This document shows, in pieces, positions 8,911-18,039 of a DNA stretch of 38,611 bases. The translations under genes were made by a program, and so were the position numbers. Below the pieces are notes generated by a model. The model was not told the DNA's origin. It did no database searches and saw nothing but the letters and a program-made list of their open reading frames with translations. This DNA comes from an uncultured PS1 clade bacterium (lineage in GTDB: Bacteria; Pseudomonadota; Alphaproteobacteria; MED-G09). Positions within the stretch are counted from its first letter, which is position 1; the number at the start of each line of letters is the position of its first letter. The stretch covers positions 1 through 38,611 of the forward strand of contig CACLNZ010000009.1 of assembly GCA_902608415.1 (NCBI GenBank), written 5' to 3'.

Positions 8911-9873
8911 ATGCCTAAATTAGATAATAAGAAAATACCAAAAAAAAACCTTAATCTCTTACAAGACCTAATAAATAATTCTAAATGGCCCCAAGGTATT
9001 ATTATGGTTAATGATTTACTAAAAGAATACCCAAGATCACATGAATTATATACCTGCAAAGCAATTTGTTTATCGTATCTTAATAAATTTGATCAGGCTA
9101 AAGAATCTTTAGAATCTTCAAAGGAGTTTGGTTGTAAGTTAAGTGAGTATAAAGCTAATATATCTGAACTTTATTCTACAATAGGTAATTATCATTATAA
9201 TAAAAACGAATATGAGGATTCTTTAGATGCTTTTATAAAATCTTTAGAAGGGTCATCTAATCCTTCAGTACATTTATCAAATATAGGAAATGTTCTTATT
9301 AAGCTAGGAAGAAGAGAAGAAGCTAATCAATATTACATAAAGTCGATAGAATCTAATAATAAAAATCCTATAGTACATAGTAACCTAGCAAATTCGTTAA
9401 TTGAAATAAAAGAATATAAATTAGCCCTTAAACCAGCTGAAAAATGTCATGAATTAGATGATATACAGCCTTTTTATGTAATAACATTAGGAAGGGTTCT
9501 ATTGGGCCTTAATAGATATGATGATGCTTTAAAAGTCTTTAATAAACTTAAAATGATAGCACCAAATGTTCCGAGCAGTTATTACTTTATTGTTAATACC
9601 TTGCTCAAACTTAAAAAATATGAGGAAATTATAAATGTACTTAAATCAGTCGATGGTCTTTTGAAGGACCAAGCTGATTTAGTTAATATTTTGGGGGTTG
9701 CATATCTAGAAAGCAATGAAATTGAAAAATCTATTGATCTTTTTAATGAGGCAAAGGTAATTGATGCTAAAAATTCTGCAAGTTATCTAAATTTAAGTAA
9801 TGCTTATAAAAAGAAGGGTATGGATAAAGAATCTCAAATAGCATTTGATGAATATAAAAAAATTATAAAGTAA
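8911..9873 (+). CDS. TPR-only protein
   Basis: A 320-residue protein made of helical tetratricopeptide repeats throughout (about eight), ending in DEYKKIIK with no catalytic domain, signal peptide or membrane segment. Its N-terminus has the LLQDLINN...EYPRSHELY helix pair that opens most of the TPR enzymes in this cluster, so it looks like a paralogue without its enzyme domain. It begins 10 bases after the preceding stop and ends one base before the next start, so it is almost certainly co-translated with both flanking TPR oxygenases. It could be an adaptor or scaffold for them, or a decaying copy. There is no sign of a frameshift joining it to the next gene, which has its own complete N-terminal repeat. 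Confidence 0.85.
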   Translation: MPKLDNKKIPKKNLNLLQDLINNSKWPQGIIMVNDLLKEYPRSHELYTCKAICLSYLNKFDQAKESLESSKEFGCKLSEYKANISELYSTIGNYHYNKNEYEDSLDAFIKSLEGSSNPSVHLSNIGNVLIKLGRREEANQYYIKSIESNNKNPIVHSNLANSLIEIKEYKLALKPAEKCHELDDIQPFYVITLGRVLLGLNRYDDALKVFNKLKMIAPNVPSSYYFIVNTLLKLKKYEEIINVLKSVDGLLKDQADLVNILGVAYLESNEIEKSIDLFNEAKVIDAKNSASYLNLSNAYKKKGMDKESQIAFDEYKKIIK

Positions 9874-9874
9874 T

Positions 9875-11866
9875 ATGAAAACATTATCTAAGAAAAAAAT
9901 AGAGGAATTAAAGATATTATTTACTAATTCTGAAAATAAAACGCTTGAAATTGAAGTAGATAAATTAATAGATAGGTTTCCTGAAAATATATTTTTGTGG
10001 AATATAAGAGGAATGAATCAAACATCATTAAGTGATTATAATGGCGCTATTGATTCTTTTTTGAAATGTGTAAAATTTAAAGTTAAAGCTAACGATTTTG
10101 ATTCTATTGATAAATTGTATTCTAATGTAGCTTTTGCATATTTAAATTTAAAAAATAATAAAAAAGCTATAGAAAATTTCAAATTATCTTTGAAATATGA
10201 AAAGAATTCACTTAAGAATTTAATGTGTCTTTCCGATATTTATTCTTCTGAAAAGAAATATGATGATTCAATATTATATTTACAAAAAGCTCTCAATATC
10301 GACGAAAATAACATAGAAATAATAATTCAGATTGGAAAAATATTATTACTAAAAGGGGAAAATGAGGAGGCAAAAAAATATATAAAAAGAGCAGAAATTA
10401 TTGATCCAAATAATATAGATATTAAGTATATCCTAGCTAATATTTATATTAATTCTGATGATCTCAATGAAGCTAAAAAAATATATCTGTCAATTATTAA
10501 CAGCGATGAAAGTAATTATATTGCCTATAATGATTTGGGTGCTTTATATTTAAAATTGGATGATTTTGATAATGCGCTATTAAATTTAAATACATCAGTT
10601 GAGATTAATCCTGATTATCATATAGCCTGGTCAAACCTAGGAAGCCTTTATATTAAGCAGAGGCAGTTTAATGATGCTGTTGAGATGCTTAACTGGTCTC
10701 TAGGCATTGAATCGGATCATATCCCAAGTATAAGAAATATTGCTAAGGCTTATTTAGAAAAAGGTGATTTTATTCAATCTAAAAAGTATTATCATCAATT
10801 AATTGCTTTAGAAGAAGGTAACTCTAAATATCTTACTGAATTTGGAGAAATGTTTGTTTCTTCTAATAAATTTAAAGAAGCAGAAGAATGTTTTTTGAAA
10901 GCTATTAAAATTGATAGTGAATATCCTTTAGCTTATCTAGCATTAGGACACTTATATTCGGTAACTAATAATGAAGAAAATGCTATTAAGTATTTAATTA
11001 AAGCTAGTAACTATGATTCTACTAGCTCCATGTCGAATTTCATATTAGGCGAGATTTATAAAAACAATAAATTTTATGCTAAAGCAATAGAATATTATAG
11101 TGCTAGCAACTATGAGAGTTCAAAAGAAAATATTGCACAGTGTATGTATTTTGAAAAAAAATATGATGAATTTCTTAATTTTTATAATATTAATAAAGAG
11201 GAATTTAATGCTTCTCGAATAATTTCATCTATAATTAATCATGCAAATAAAACAATAAATAATTCACTTCAGCATCCTTTTTGCCCAGATCCGTTTTCAT
11301 ATATAAAAAGTGAGAATTTAGCATATAAATTAAATGATATAGATAAAATGAATAAGAATCTTATTAAAGAAATTAAGAATTTAGATAATTCAAAGAGGCA
11401 ACTTTTTATTAAAAAAGGTGAGCAGTCAGAAGGAAACTTGTTTACATTTGGGATCGAAATATTTAATGATTTGCAAAATATACTTTTGGATGAGTATCAT
11501 AACTACTTAGATAGTTTTCCTAAATCAAATGATATTTTCATAACACAATGGCCTAAATCACCAAAAATAATGGGGTGGTTTGTAACAATGAAAAAAGGTG
11601 GCTATGTAGAGCCTCATAACCATGTTGGAGCTTGGTTAAGTGGTGTTTATTATTTAAAGTGCCCTGAAAAGATAAAAGATTCCGGGAATCTAGAGTTTAG
11701 TTTTAAGGATAAGCATTTTCCTAATTCTAAAGAAGAATTACCTAAAAAAATAATTGAAACAAATGAATCAAATATAGTCTTATTTCCATCATCTTTATTC
11801 CATAGAACACTACCCTATGAAACAGATGAAGAAAGAATATGTATTGCTTTTGATTTTATGCCTTAA
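9875..11866 (+). CDS. TPR protein with C-terminal 2OG-Fe(II) oxygenase domain (HxH...H family)
   Basis: A 663-residue protein, the longest TPR oxygenase of this family here. TPRs cover residues ~1-420. The paralogue-specific spacer contains GEQSEGNLF, and the oxygenase domain lies at ~560-663. Likely iron ligands are H581 and H583 in PHNHVGAW and H643 in SSLFHRT; the Arg in ERICIAFDF is the probable 2-oxoglutarate anchor. The catalytic half is closely alike to that of 6996-8900, while the TPR halves differ much more, as expected if related enzymes were given different targets. It starts one base after the preceding stop. Very AT-rich codon use. Substrate unknown; protein hydroxylation is inferred from the TPR fusion. 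Confidence 0.88.
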   Translation: MKTLSKKKIEELKILFTNSENKTLEIEVDKLIDRFPENIFLWNIRGMNQTSLSDYNGAIDSFLKCVKFKVKANDFDSIDKLYSNVAFAYLNLKNNKKAIENFKLSLKYEKNSLKNLMCLSDIYSSEKKYDDSILYLQKALNIDENNIEIIIQIGKILLLKGENEEAKKYIKRAEIIDPNNIDIKYILANIYINSDDLNEAKKIYLSIINSDESNYIAYNDLGALYLKLDDFDNALLNLNTSVEINPDYHIAWSNLGSLYIKQRQFNDAVEMLNWSLGIESDHIPSIRNIAKAYLEKGDFIQSKKYYHQLIALEEGNSKYLTEFGEMFVSSNKFKEAEECFLKAIKIDSEYPLAYLALGHLYSVTNNEENAIKYLIKASNYDSTSSMSNFILGEIYKNNKFYAKAIEYYSASNYESSKENIAQCMYFEKKYDEFLNFYNINKEEFNASRIISSIINHANKTINNSLQHPFCPDPFSYIKSENLAYKLNDIDKMNKNLIKEIKNLDNSKRQLFIKKGEQSEGNLFTFGIEIFNDLQNILLDEYHNYLDSFPKSNDIFITQWPKSPKIMGWFVTMKKGGYVEPHNHVGAWLSGVYYLKCPEKIKDSGNLEFSFKDKHFPNSKEELPKKIIETNESNIVLFPSSLFHRTLPYETDEERICIAFDFMP

Positions 11867-11889
11867 AAATATATGAAAATTATTAAAAA

Positions 11890-13197
11890 ATGAGTTCATT
11901 AGAGAATAAAATAGAAGAAATCCAACAATTATTAACACAAGGTAGTGTTGATATTGCAGAAAAAAAAATTGCGACTTTATTAATGAAGTTCCCAAATAAT
12001 TTAAATCTTCTTCAATTTCAATTTGCGATATACATTAAAAAAAATGATGAAAAGAAAGCTTTAAGTATATTGTATAAAATGGCTGACATAAAAGAACATG
12101 AAAGTATCTTTAATAATATTGCCAATTTAGAGAAAAAAATAAATAATTACGATATAGCAATTAAATATTACTCTAAAGCTATTAACCTTAACAATAAAGT
12201 ACCAGAAATATATTTTAATCTGGCTAATTGCTATTCTTCGCTAAATGAATTTGATAAATCAATATTAAATTATAAAAAAGCTATAGATTTAAGGGATGAG
12301 TATGCTCACGCTCATAACAATCTAGGAAGTCAGTATATGTTAAAAGGAGATTATAATTCAGCAAATATTGCTATAAATAAGGCTTTAGAAATTGATCAAA
12401 ACTTCCTTGAGGCTACACTTAATCAAACTTTATTATTTATTTTAGAAAATAAAATAGAGAAGGCTAATGAAGTTTTAAATAATAGAATTCAATCAGGAAG
12501 TAAGAACAATATGATTATTTTTTATTATTCCATCATCAATGCATTTAATGGTAACAATGAAATATTAGAAGAACTTCTTGTGAAATTAGAAGATAATAAT
12601 TTGCTTAGTATTTGGCTTTCTTCATGGAAGTTTTTATTTTCTAAAAGATCAAAATCTTTTTCTTTAATTGGTAATAGAAAAGATAATGTTGATTTAGCAT
12701 TACAAGAAACCATTGAGAATGGTCTGTATCTTGAATTTGGAGTAGGCCAAGGTTCTTCAATTAATTATATATCTAATTCTATCAAAAAAGATATTCATGG
12801 TTTTGATAGTTTCGAAGGTTTGCCAGAGGCTTGGAATCATCTTCCTGAGAAAGCATTCTCATCTGACGGAGTTCCTCCTACATTAAATTCAAATGTAATT
12901 ATTCATAAAGGCTATTTTGAAGAAACTCTTCCTCTTTTTTACAATGATTATAAAGATACAATATCTTTTCTTCATATTGATTGTGATCTTTATAAGTCAA
13001 CAAAAATAATATTTTCGTATCTTAAAGAAATGATTGTAAGTGGAACCATAATATTATTTGATGAAATGATTTCTTATGATGGTTTTGAAGATCATGAATT
13101 TAAGGCTTTTAAAGAATTTATTATTGAAACTGATAAAGATTTTGAATGCTTAAGGATGAGTTATTTTACTGGTCAGGTTATTATAAGAATTCTTTAA
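11890..13197 (+). CDS. TPR protein with C-terminal TylF/CmcI-like SAM methyltransferase
   Basis: A 435-residue protein. TPRs occupy residues ~1-190 and a class I S-adenosylmethionine methyltransferase domain ~265-435. Motif I is EFGVGQG (282-288), followed by GFDSFEGLPE, a signature of the TylF/macrocin O-methyltransferase family (PF05711-like). HIDCDLYKST (from H362) and LFDEM follow; Asp residues at these places bind the metal in TylF-type enzymes. The family methylates sugar or small-molecule hydroxyls, so O-methylation of a surface glycan, or of a side chain made by a neighbouring hydroxylase, is a reasonable guess. It is the last gene of the first + strand TPR run; its stop is one base from the stop of the convergent oxygenase gene. 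Confidence 0.85.
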   Translation: MSSLENKIEEIQQLLTQGSVDIAEKKIATLLMKFPNNLNLLQFQFAIYIKKNDEKKALSILYKMADIKEHESIFNNIANLEKKINNYDIAIKYYSKAINLNNKVPEIYFNLANCYSSLNEFDKSILNYKKAIDLRDEYAHAHNNLGSQYMLKGDYNSANIAINKALEIDQNFLEATLNQTLLFILENKIEKANEVLNNRIQSGSKNNMIIFYYSIINAFNGNNEILEELLVKLEDNNLLSIWLSSWKFLFSKRSKSFSLIGNRKDNVDLALQETIENGLYLEFGVGQGSSINYISNSIKKDIHGFDSFEGLPEAWNHLPEKAFSSDGVPPTLNSNVIIHKGYFEETLPLFYNDYKDTISFLHIDCDLYKSTKIIFSYLKEMIVSGTIILFDEMISYDGFEDHEFKAFKEFIIETDKDFECLRMSYFTGQVIIRIL

Positions 13198-13198
13198 T

Positions 13199-14728
13199 CT
13201 AATATCTATTTCCAAATAAAATTGTAGAATTTATTCTTCGCCCTTCATAACAATCTTCAAATAAAAGGCTTTGGGTCTCGTGAAATAATGAGGAATCAAA
13301 AATAACAGCTCTATTATATTTGTAAGGGACATTGATAAATTTATCTTTATAAGTTTTTATAATCTTATCCATTTCAATATTTCTTGTATTATAATCAATG
13401 AACTTCCATTCATCAGGGGCGGGTATAGTATAAATCTTTAATCCTCCTTGTCCTGGCTCCTTGTTAAATATATCAGGTGTTAACCAGAAATTAACATTTA
13501 CTTGGGCAAAATCTGCATGAATTTCTATTCCTGTTCTCTCTTTATTGTTATAATTAAAGCTCCATAATTGTTCGAATTTATGTCCTTTGAGCATATTTGG
13601 TAGAAGTTTCTTCATTTCTGATATTATCCCATGGTGGATTTTTGAAAAATTACCTTTTCCGCAGAAAGCCCCTAAGTAATTTGAATGATGATATTTTTCA
13701 TTCCAAATATTTGATTCTAATAGATAATTTCTAATTTCATCTATAGCGATAGAGTCAAGGAAATTATCAATTATAAGAATAGAAGGATTTGAATTTAAAT
13801 ATTCGTTTTCTAGTTTTTTCCAATCATGTTTTATATTGAGGTAATTATTTGTATTTTTTTTTGATTTATAAATATGTGCATTTCTCATGCATTCACTAAT
13901 AATAATTATTTCTTCTTCATTTAAGTTTATATAATTACTTTTAATATTTTCAGCTAAAATCTTATTTTCATATAAAGTTTTAAAGTCTTCTTCAGCTTTA
14001 TTAATTCCTTTTAAAGACTCAAGATAAATCACTTGTTCATAATGATGAGTAAGTTTATATGTTTGGATCATTTTATTTTCATTTATTTTTTTAATCTCCT
14101 CTTCTATTGAAAGTTCTTTATTTTTTTCAATAAGACTAAGAATTCTTTCTAAAGGCGTATTATAACTTATTTCTAGATTTATTAAATTTGCGTAACTTGT
14201 TGAATTACTATTATCAATTTCTATAGCTTTTTCAAAATTTCTTTTTGCCTTTTTATAATCACCAAGGGCTCTCTCTATTACTCCTAGTTGATTATATGAA
14301 GTATATGATGAAGGATTAATTTTTTTAGCCTTACTATAATTTTTTTTGGATTCAATAAAATCTTCATTTAAATAATGTATATAACCAATACCTTCATAGG
14401 CTTTATAATTTTCTTCTATAGATAAAGACTCTTTATACAAATCTTTCGCTTTATCTAATTTTTTTAGCTTAATATTAAGAAGGGCAAGATTATTAACTAT
14501 ATCTATGTTATTAATTAATTTCCTTATTAAAAGAGCAGAGGTTAGAGCAAATTCCCATCTTTCAATTGATATTTGAAAGGTTAATAACTTATTAAGGATG
14601 TTTATGTTATCTTCATAAACATTGTATATTTTTTCGTAGCATTTTTTTTCTTCTGTGAAATTACTTAAAAGATAAAAGTTTTTTGCTTTATTAATAATAT
14701 CATCAATAGGATTTCTTATAGTGCTCAT
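13199..14728 (-). CDS. TPR protein with C-terminal 2OG-Fe(II) oxygenase domain (HxD...H type)
   Basis: A 509-residue protein with the ATG at 14726-14728. TPRs lie at residues ~1-200, a helical spacer follows, and an oxygenase domain covers ~310-509. The likely iron triad is H404-x-D406 (HADFAQVNVNFW) and H483 (SSLFHET), with the Arg pair in GRRINSTI as probable 2-oxoglutarate anchor. This is the classical HxD...H arrangement and the domain is clearly different from the HxH...H family encoded on either side, so oxygenases of several types have gathered here. It is convergent with the methyltransferase gene and divergent from the prolyl-hydroxylase-like gene, sharing a 145-base spacer with the latter. 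Substrate unknown. Confidence 0.82.
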   Translation of the reverse strand: MSTIRNPIDDIINKAKNFYLLSNFTEEKKCYEKIYNVYEDNINILNKLLTFQISIERWEFALTSALLIRKLINNIDIVNNLALLNIKLKKLDKAKDLYKESLSIEENYKAYEGIGYIHYLNEDFIESKKNYSKAKKINPSSYTSYNQLGVIERALGDYKKAKRNFEKAIEIDNSNSTSYANLINLEISYNTPLERILSLIEKNKELSIEEEIKKINENKMIQTYKLTHHYEQVIYLESLKGINKAEEDFKTLYENKILAENIKSNYINLNEEEIIIISECMRNAHIYKSKKNTNNYLNIKHDWKKLENEYLNSNPSILIIDNFLDSIAIDEIRNYLLESNIWNEKYHHSNYLGAFCGKGNFSKIHHGIISEMKKLLPNMLKGHKFEQLWSFNYNNKERTGIEIHADFAQVNVNFWLTPDIFNKEPGQGGLKIYTIPAPDEWKFIDYNTRNIEMDKIIKTYKDKFINVPYKYNRAVIFDSSLFHETQSLLFEDCYEGRRINSTILFGNRY

Positions 14729-14873
14729 CTTTTATATTTCTCATCTTTTATTTTTAATTGTAATTATTTAAAATGCTAACTTACTATAATTATTATTTAA
14801 AAGTTTCTAATTTTAGTTAAAATTATTAAAAAATTATATAAAAATATAGTTTCTCTATAAATTAAGGATAAAA
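14729..14873. promoter_or_regulatory. Divergent intergenic spacer between two TPR oxygenase genes
   Basis: This 145-base AT-rich stretch should hold promoters for both flanking genes. A perfect TATAAT occurs on the + strand at 14785-14790, but no good -35 sits at the right distance, and in DNA this AT-rich a TATAAT is weak evidence. AAGGAT at 14865-14870 is a likely ribosome binding site for the + strand gene. Confidence 0.35.
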
Positions 14874-16211
14874 ATGAATGATTTAAAGAAATTAGTTGAA
14901 AGTTTTTATGAGCTTTTAGAAGAAGGAAGAGAGTTATTGGCTAATTCAAAATTTGATGAATCACTTAATAATTTTCAAGAAGCTGAAAAATTACTAAATT
15001 CTAATGATTTAAGCGTTAAGCTTAAGAAAGAGGACAAAATATTGCTATATAGGGGGCTAGCCTTTGCCCATCATAACAAAAATAATGTTGATAAGGCAAT
15101 TTTCTATTCTAAAGAAGTTCTGTCTTTAGAGCAGAATGATTTAATAACATTAAGTAATTTAGCTATATTTTATAGAGTAAAGAATAAATTTAATAAGAGT
15201 ATAGAGGTTTTAGAAAAGCTTCTTGAAGTAAAACCAGATGCTTGGGAAGCGTATTATAATATGTCTAGGTCTTATATAGGTCTAGGAGAGTTAGAAAAGG
15301 CTAAGGAATGCCTTAATAAAGCAAATCAAATGGCTCCAGGAAATACAGCAGTACAAAAAGATATAGCAGCTTTAACTGACGATTTTGATGAAAAATATGA
15401 AAAGTTAATAGAATTAAAAGATAAACTTTTAAAAGATGATAATAATATTTTTGAAGATGGAACCTTTTCCGATCACCTTATTGATGTATTTACTAATTTG
15501 GGCACTGTTAATTTGATCAAGGGAAACACAAGGCAAGGATTGCAAGACCTAGGTAAGGGCCCAGGTTTTTTTGAATTTGATGTTACAAAAGAAATCAAAA
15601 GCGGCGATATAAAGGAAAAATCACAAGTAATAATATCTAATGAAAATCCTAATTTTATATCTAGCTGGAAGATGGAAAATATTAAATTATGTGATGATAT
15701 TATTGATATGTTTGAAAAAAATTCTGATAAACATGTTCCTGGCATGATGAATAAAGTAGGAATTAATAAAGAAAGAAAAGTAACTGTTGAAATACCTGTT
15801 AAACCAATAGATATACAAAGAAATAAAAATAAGCTGCTTTTAGATTATTTTGAACATATAGGAAATTGCATTAATGATTATTGCAATAATTGGAATGTTC
15901 TTAAGAACTTTAAAAAATTTCATATTGGTGTATTTAATATTCAAAAATATGAATTAGGTGGACATTTTTCCTTTCCGCATATGGAGAGAGATTCAATGTC
16001 AACACAGCATAGATATTTTGCTTTTATGACATATTTAAATGATGTTGATGAGGGTGGGGAGACAATATTTCCTTATTACGATATTTCAATTAAACCAAAA
16101 AAAGGAACTACATTAATTTGGCCGTCAGATTGGACGCATACTCATTATGGTGACATTGTTAAATCTAATGAAAAATATATAGTTACTGGTTGGATTGAAT
16201 ATCATAAATAG
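14874..16211 (+). CDS. TPR protein with prolyl-4-hydroxylase-like (P4Hc) 2OG-Fe(II) oxygenase domain
   Basis: A 445-residue protein. TPRs fill residues ~1-165, a spacer follows, and a P4Hc-type domain covers ~265-445. The TYLNDVDEGGETIF segment is diagnostic for prolyl-4-hydroxylase alpha-subunit-like enzymes. Likely iron ligands are H369-x-E371 (PHMERD) and H424 (second His of THTHYG); K434, ten residues later, matches the Lys that binds 2-oxoglutarate in P4H. The first carboxylate is Glu rather than the usual Asp. Prolyl or related peptidyl hydroxylation is the natural guess, but the RTX protein downstream of base 1704 has few Pro, so the target may be elsewhere. The ATG has AAGGAT upstream. 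A TPR oxygenase gene follows after 14 bases. Confidence 0.85.
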   Translation: MNDLKKLVESFYELLEEGRELLANSKFDESLNNFQEAEKLLNSNDLSVKLKKEDKILLYRGLAFAHHNKNNVDKAIFYSKEVLSLEQNDLITLSNLAIFYRVKNKFNKSIEVLEKLLEVKPDAWEAYYNMSRSYIGLGELEKAKECLNKANQMAPGNTAVQKDIAALTDDFDEKYEKLIELKDKLLKDDNNIFEDGTFSDHLIDVFTNLGTVNLIKGNTRQGLQDLGKGPGFFEFDVTKEIKSGDIKEKSQVIISNENPNFISSWKMENIKLCDDIIDMFEKNSDKHVPGMMNKVGINKERKVTVEIPVKPIDIQRNKNKLLLDYFEHIGNCINDYCNNWNVLKNFKKFHIGVFNIQKYELGGHFSFPHMERDSMSTQHRYFAFMTYLNDVDEGGETIFPYYDISIKPKKGTTLIWPSDWTHTHYGDIVKSNEKYIVTGWIEYHK

Positions 16212-16225
16212 AAAAAGGATAGAAA

Positions 16226-18028
16226 TTGAAAAATAAAAATCCAGATCCACCTAATGAATTAGTTGAAGAATTAATAGGCTATTTACAAAATTCAAAACTA
16301 GATAAATTATTAAAACGATTGGACCAATTAATTATTGAATATCCTAAATCGGGCACATTATATAATATTTTAGGTGTATACCATAAGACCACTAATGATG
16401 ATGATAAGGCAGGTAAATTTTTTGAAAAATCTTACCAACTTAATAAAAATGATCCTAATATCATCAATAATTTTGCAAATCATCTTAGAGAAAATGGTGA
16501 GATAGAAAAAGCTAGAGAATTATATAATAAGTTATTGAAAATTAATGATAAATTCTTTCAAGCTTATAATAATTTAGGAATTATTTCTTATGAAATGGAA
16601 GACTACAATGCTGCGATTACTTTCTTTATGAAGGCTTTAAAAATTAATCCAGGCTTTATTGATTCTGTTATTAATTTAGGAAACACATTTAGAGAAACTG
16701 AAAGTTATGACAAAGCACTTGACCTATATAATCAAGTTTTAGATTACAATCCTAACCATTATGAATCTTTAAAGAATCGAGGAATTCTTTTCCTTAGGAA
16801 AAACCAACTGGATAAGGCGTTAATTGATATCAATAAAGCTTTAAAAATAAATCCAAATAATGCAGGTTTACAATTTAACTATTCAGAAATTTTAAAAAAG
16901 AAAAAAAAATATGAAGAAGCTATAACAGCTCTTGAATTATGTATAAAAATTGATCCTAAATTTATTGATGCTAATTACTCTTTAGGATTGCTTTATAAAA
17001 ATAAAGCTTTGATATCGAAAGCTATATCTTTTTACGAAAAGGAAATAGAAATTAATCCTGATAATCATGCAGTCTTATTTCAGATTGGCGAATCTTACAT
17101 CATGATAGGTGATTATGAAAAGTCTATAAGTTACTTAGAAAGAGCAGTTGCACTAGATACTGATAATTCTGACTATAAAACTACTCTTGCCGTTCAACAT
17201 AAAATATCTGGAAACTATAAATATGCTGCAAAATTATTTCGAGAAGGTGGCTCAAATAGATGGAAAGAAAATGAATTAAATTGTTTGTATTTGGCGAAAG
17301 ATAATTTAGATGATTTTTATTCAAAACTAGACTTTTATTCTTTAGAGGAAGATAGCTCACCCTTGATTTCATCTATTTATTCTCACGCAGAAGCAGTTTT
17401 TGACCGTCCTAATAATTATGAATTTTGTAAAAAACCTATGGATTTAATTTATAAAAAAAATATTTTAGAAATTATTGGAAAAGAAAATTCATTAATAGAC
17501 GATTTATTGTCTGATATTGAAGAAATGGAAACAGATCGTGTTTCCCAATTACTTCTTTTTAATGGCGAACAATCTGCAGGTAATATATTTTCATTACCTT
17601 TCGATTCTTTTAAAACTCTTCTTAAAATAATTGAAAATGAATTCATAAATTATCAAAAAATATTTTCAAATTCTTCATCTAAATTTATTACAAATTGGCC
17701 TAAAGAGGGAGAAGTAAAAGGTTGGTATATTAAAATGAAAAAAGGTGGCCATTTAAAAAGGCATATGCATGAAGATGGCTGGATAAGTGGTACAATTTAC
17801 CTAGAAATGCCAGAAAAAAATAAAAAGAATGAAGGAATGATAGAATTCTCCCTTTTTTGTGAACATTACTTAATGGATAAGAAAAAAGATCTAAAAGGTC
17901 ATGCCTTTCCTATTGAAAAAGGTGATATCGTGCTTTTTCCATCCTCTCTTTTTCACGGAACAATCCCTTTTAATTCTGATGAAAGAAGAATATGTATAGC
18001 TTTTGATTTTAAACCTTCATATATATAA
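16226..18028 (+). CDS. TPR protein with C-terminal 2OG-Fe(II) oxygenase domain (HxH...H family)
   Basis: A 600-residue protein, start TTG at 16226, supported by AAGGA at 16215-16219. About nine regular TPRs lie at residues 1-345, then the spacer with GEQSAGNIF, and the oxygenase domain ~480-600. Likely iron ligands are H513 and H515 (RHMHEDGW) and H577 (SSLFHGT), with the Arg in RRICIAFDF for 2-oxoglutarate. The residue before the first His is Arg where the paralogues have Pro. The start is 14 bases after the previous stop, so it is probably co-transcribed with the prolyl-hydroxylase-like gene. Its end faces the sulfotransferase gene across 11 bases with no clear terminator. Confidence 0.87.
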   Translation: MKNKNPDPPNELVEELIGYLQNSKLDKLLKRLDQLIIEYPKSGTLYNILGVYHKTTNDDDKAGKFFEKSYQLNKNDPNIINNFANHLRENGEIEKARELYNKLLKINDKFFQAYNNLGIISYEMEDYNAAITFFMKALKINPGFIDSVINLGNTFRETESYDKALDLYNQVLDYNPNHYESLKNRGILFLRKNQLDKALIDINKALKINPNNAGLQFNYSEILKKKKKYEEAITALELCIKIDPKFIDANYSLGLLYKNKALISKAISFYEKEIEINPDNHAVLFQIGESYIMIGDYEKSISYLERAVALDTDNSDYKTTLAVQHKISGNYKYAAKLFREGGSNRWKENELNCLYLAKDNLDDFYSKLDFYSLEEDSSPLISSIYSHAEAVFDRPNNYEFCKKPMDLIYKKNILEIIGKENSLIDDLLSDIEEMETDRVSQLLLFNGEQSAGNIFSLPFDSFKTLLKIIENEFINYQKIFSNSSSKFITNWPKEGEVKGWYIKMKKGGHLKRHMHEDGWISGTIYLEMPEKNKKNEGMIEFSLFCEHYLMDKKKDLKGHAFPIEKGDIVLFPSSLFHGTIPFNSDERRICIAFDFKPSYI

Positions 18029-18039
18029 TTATTTTAAAT

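Noticed and set aside
9860-9890. Frameshift or split between the TPR-only protein and the following TPR oxygenase
   Set aside because: The first ends at a clean TAA and the second has its own ATG and a complete N-terminal helix pair, so they are two genes.
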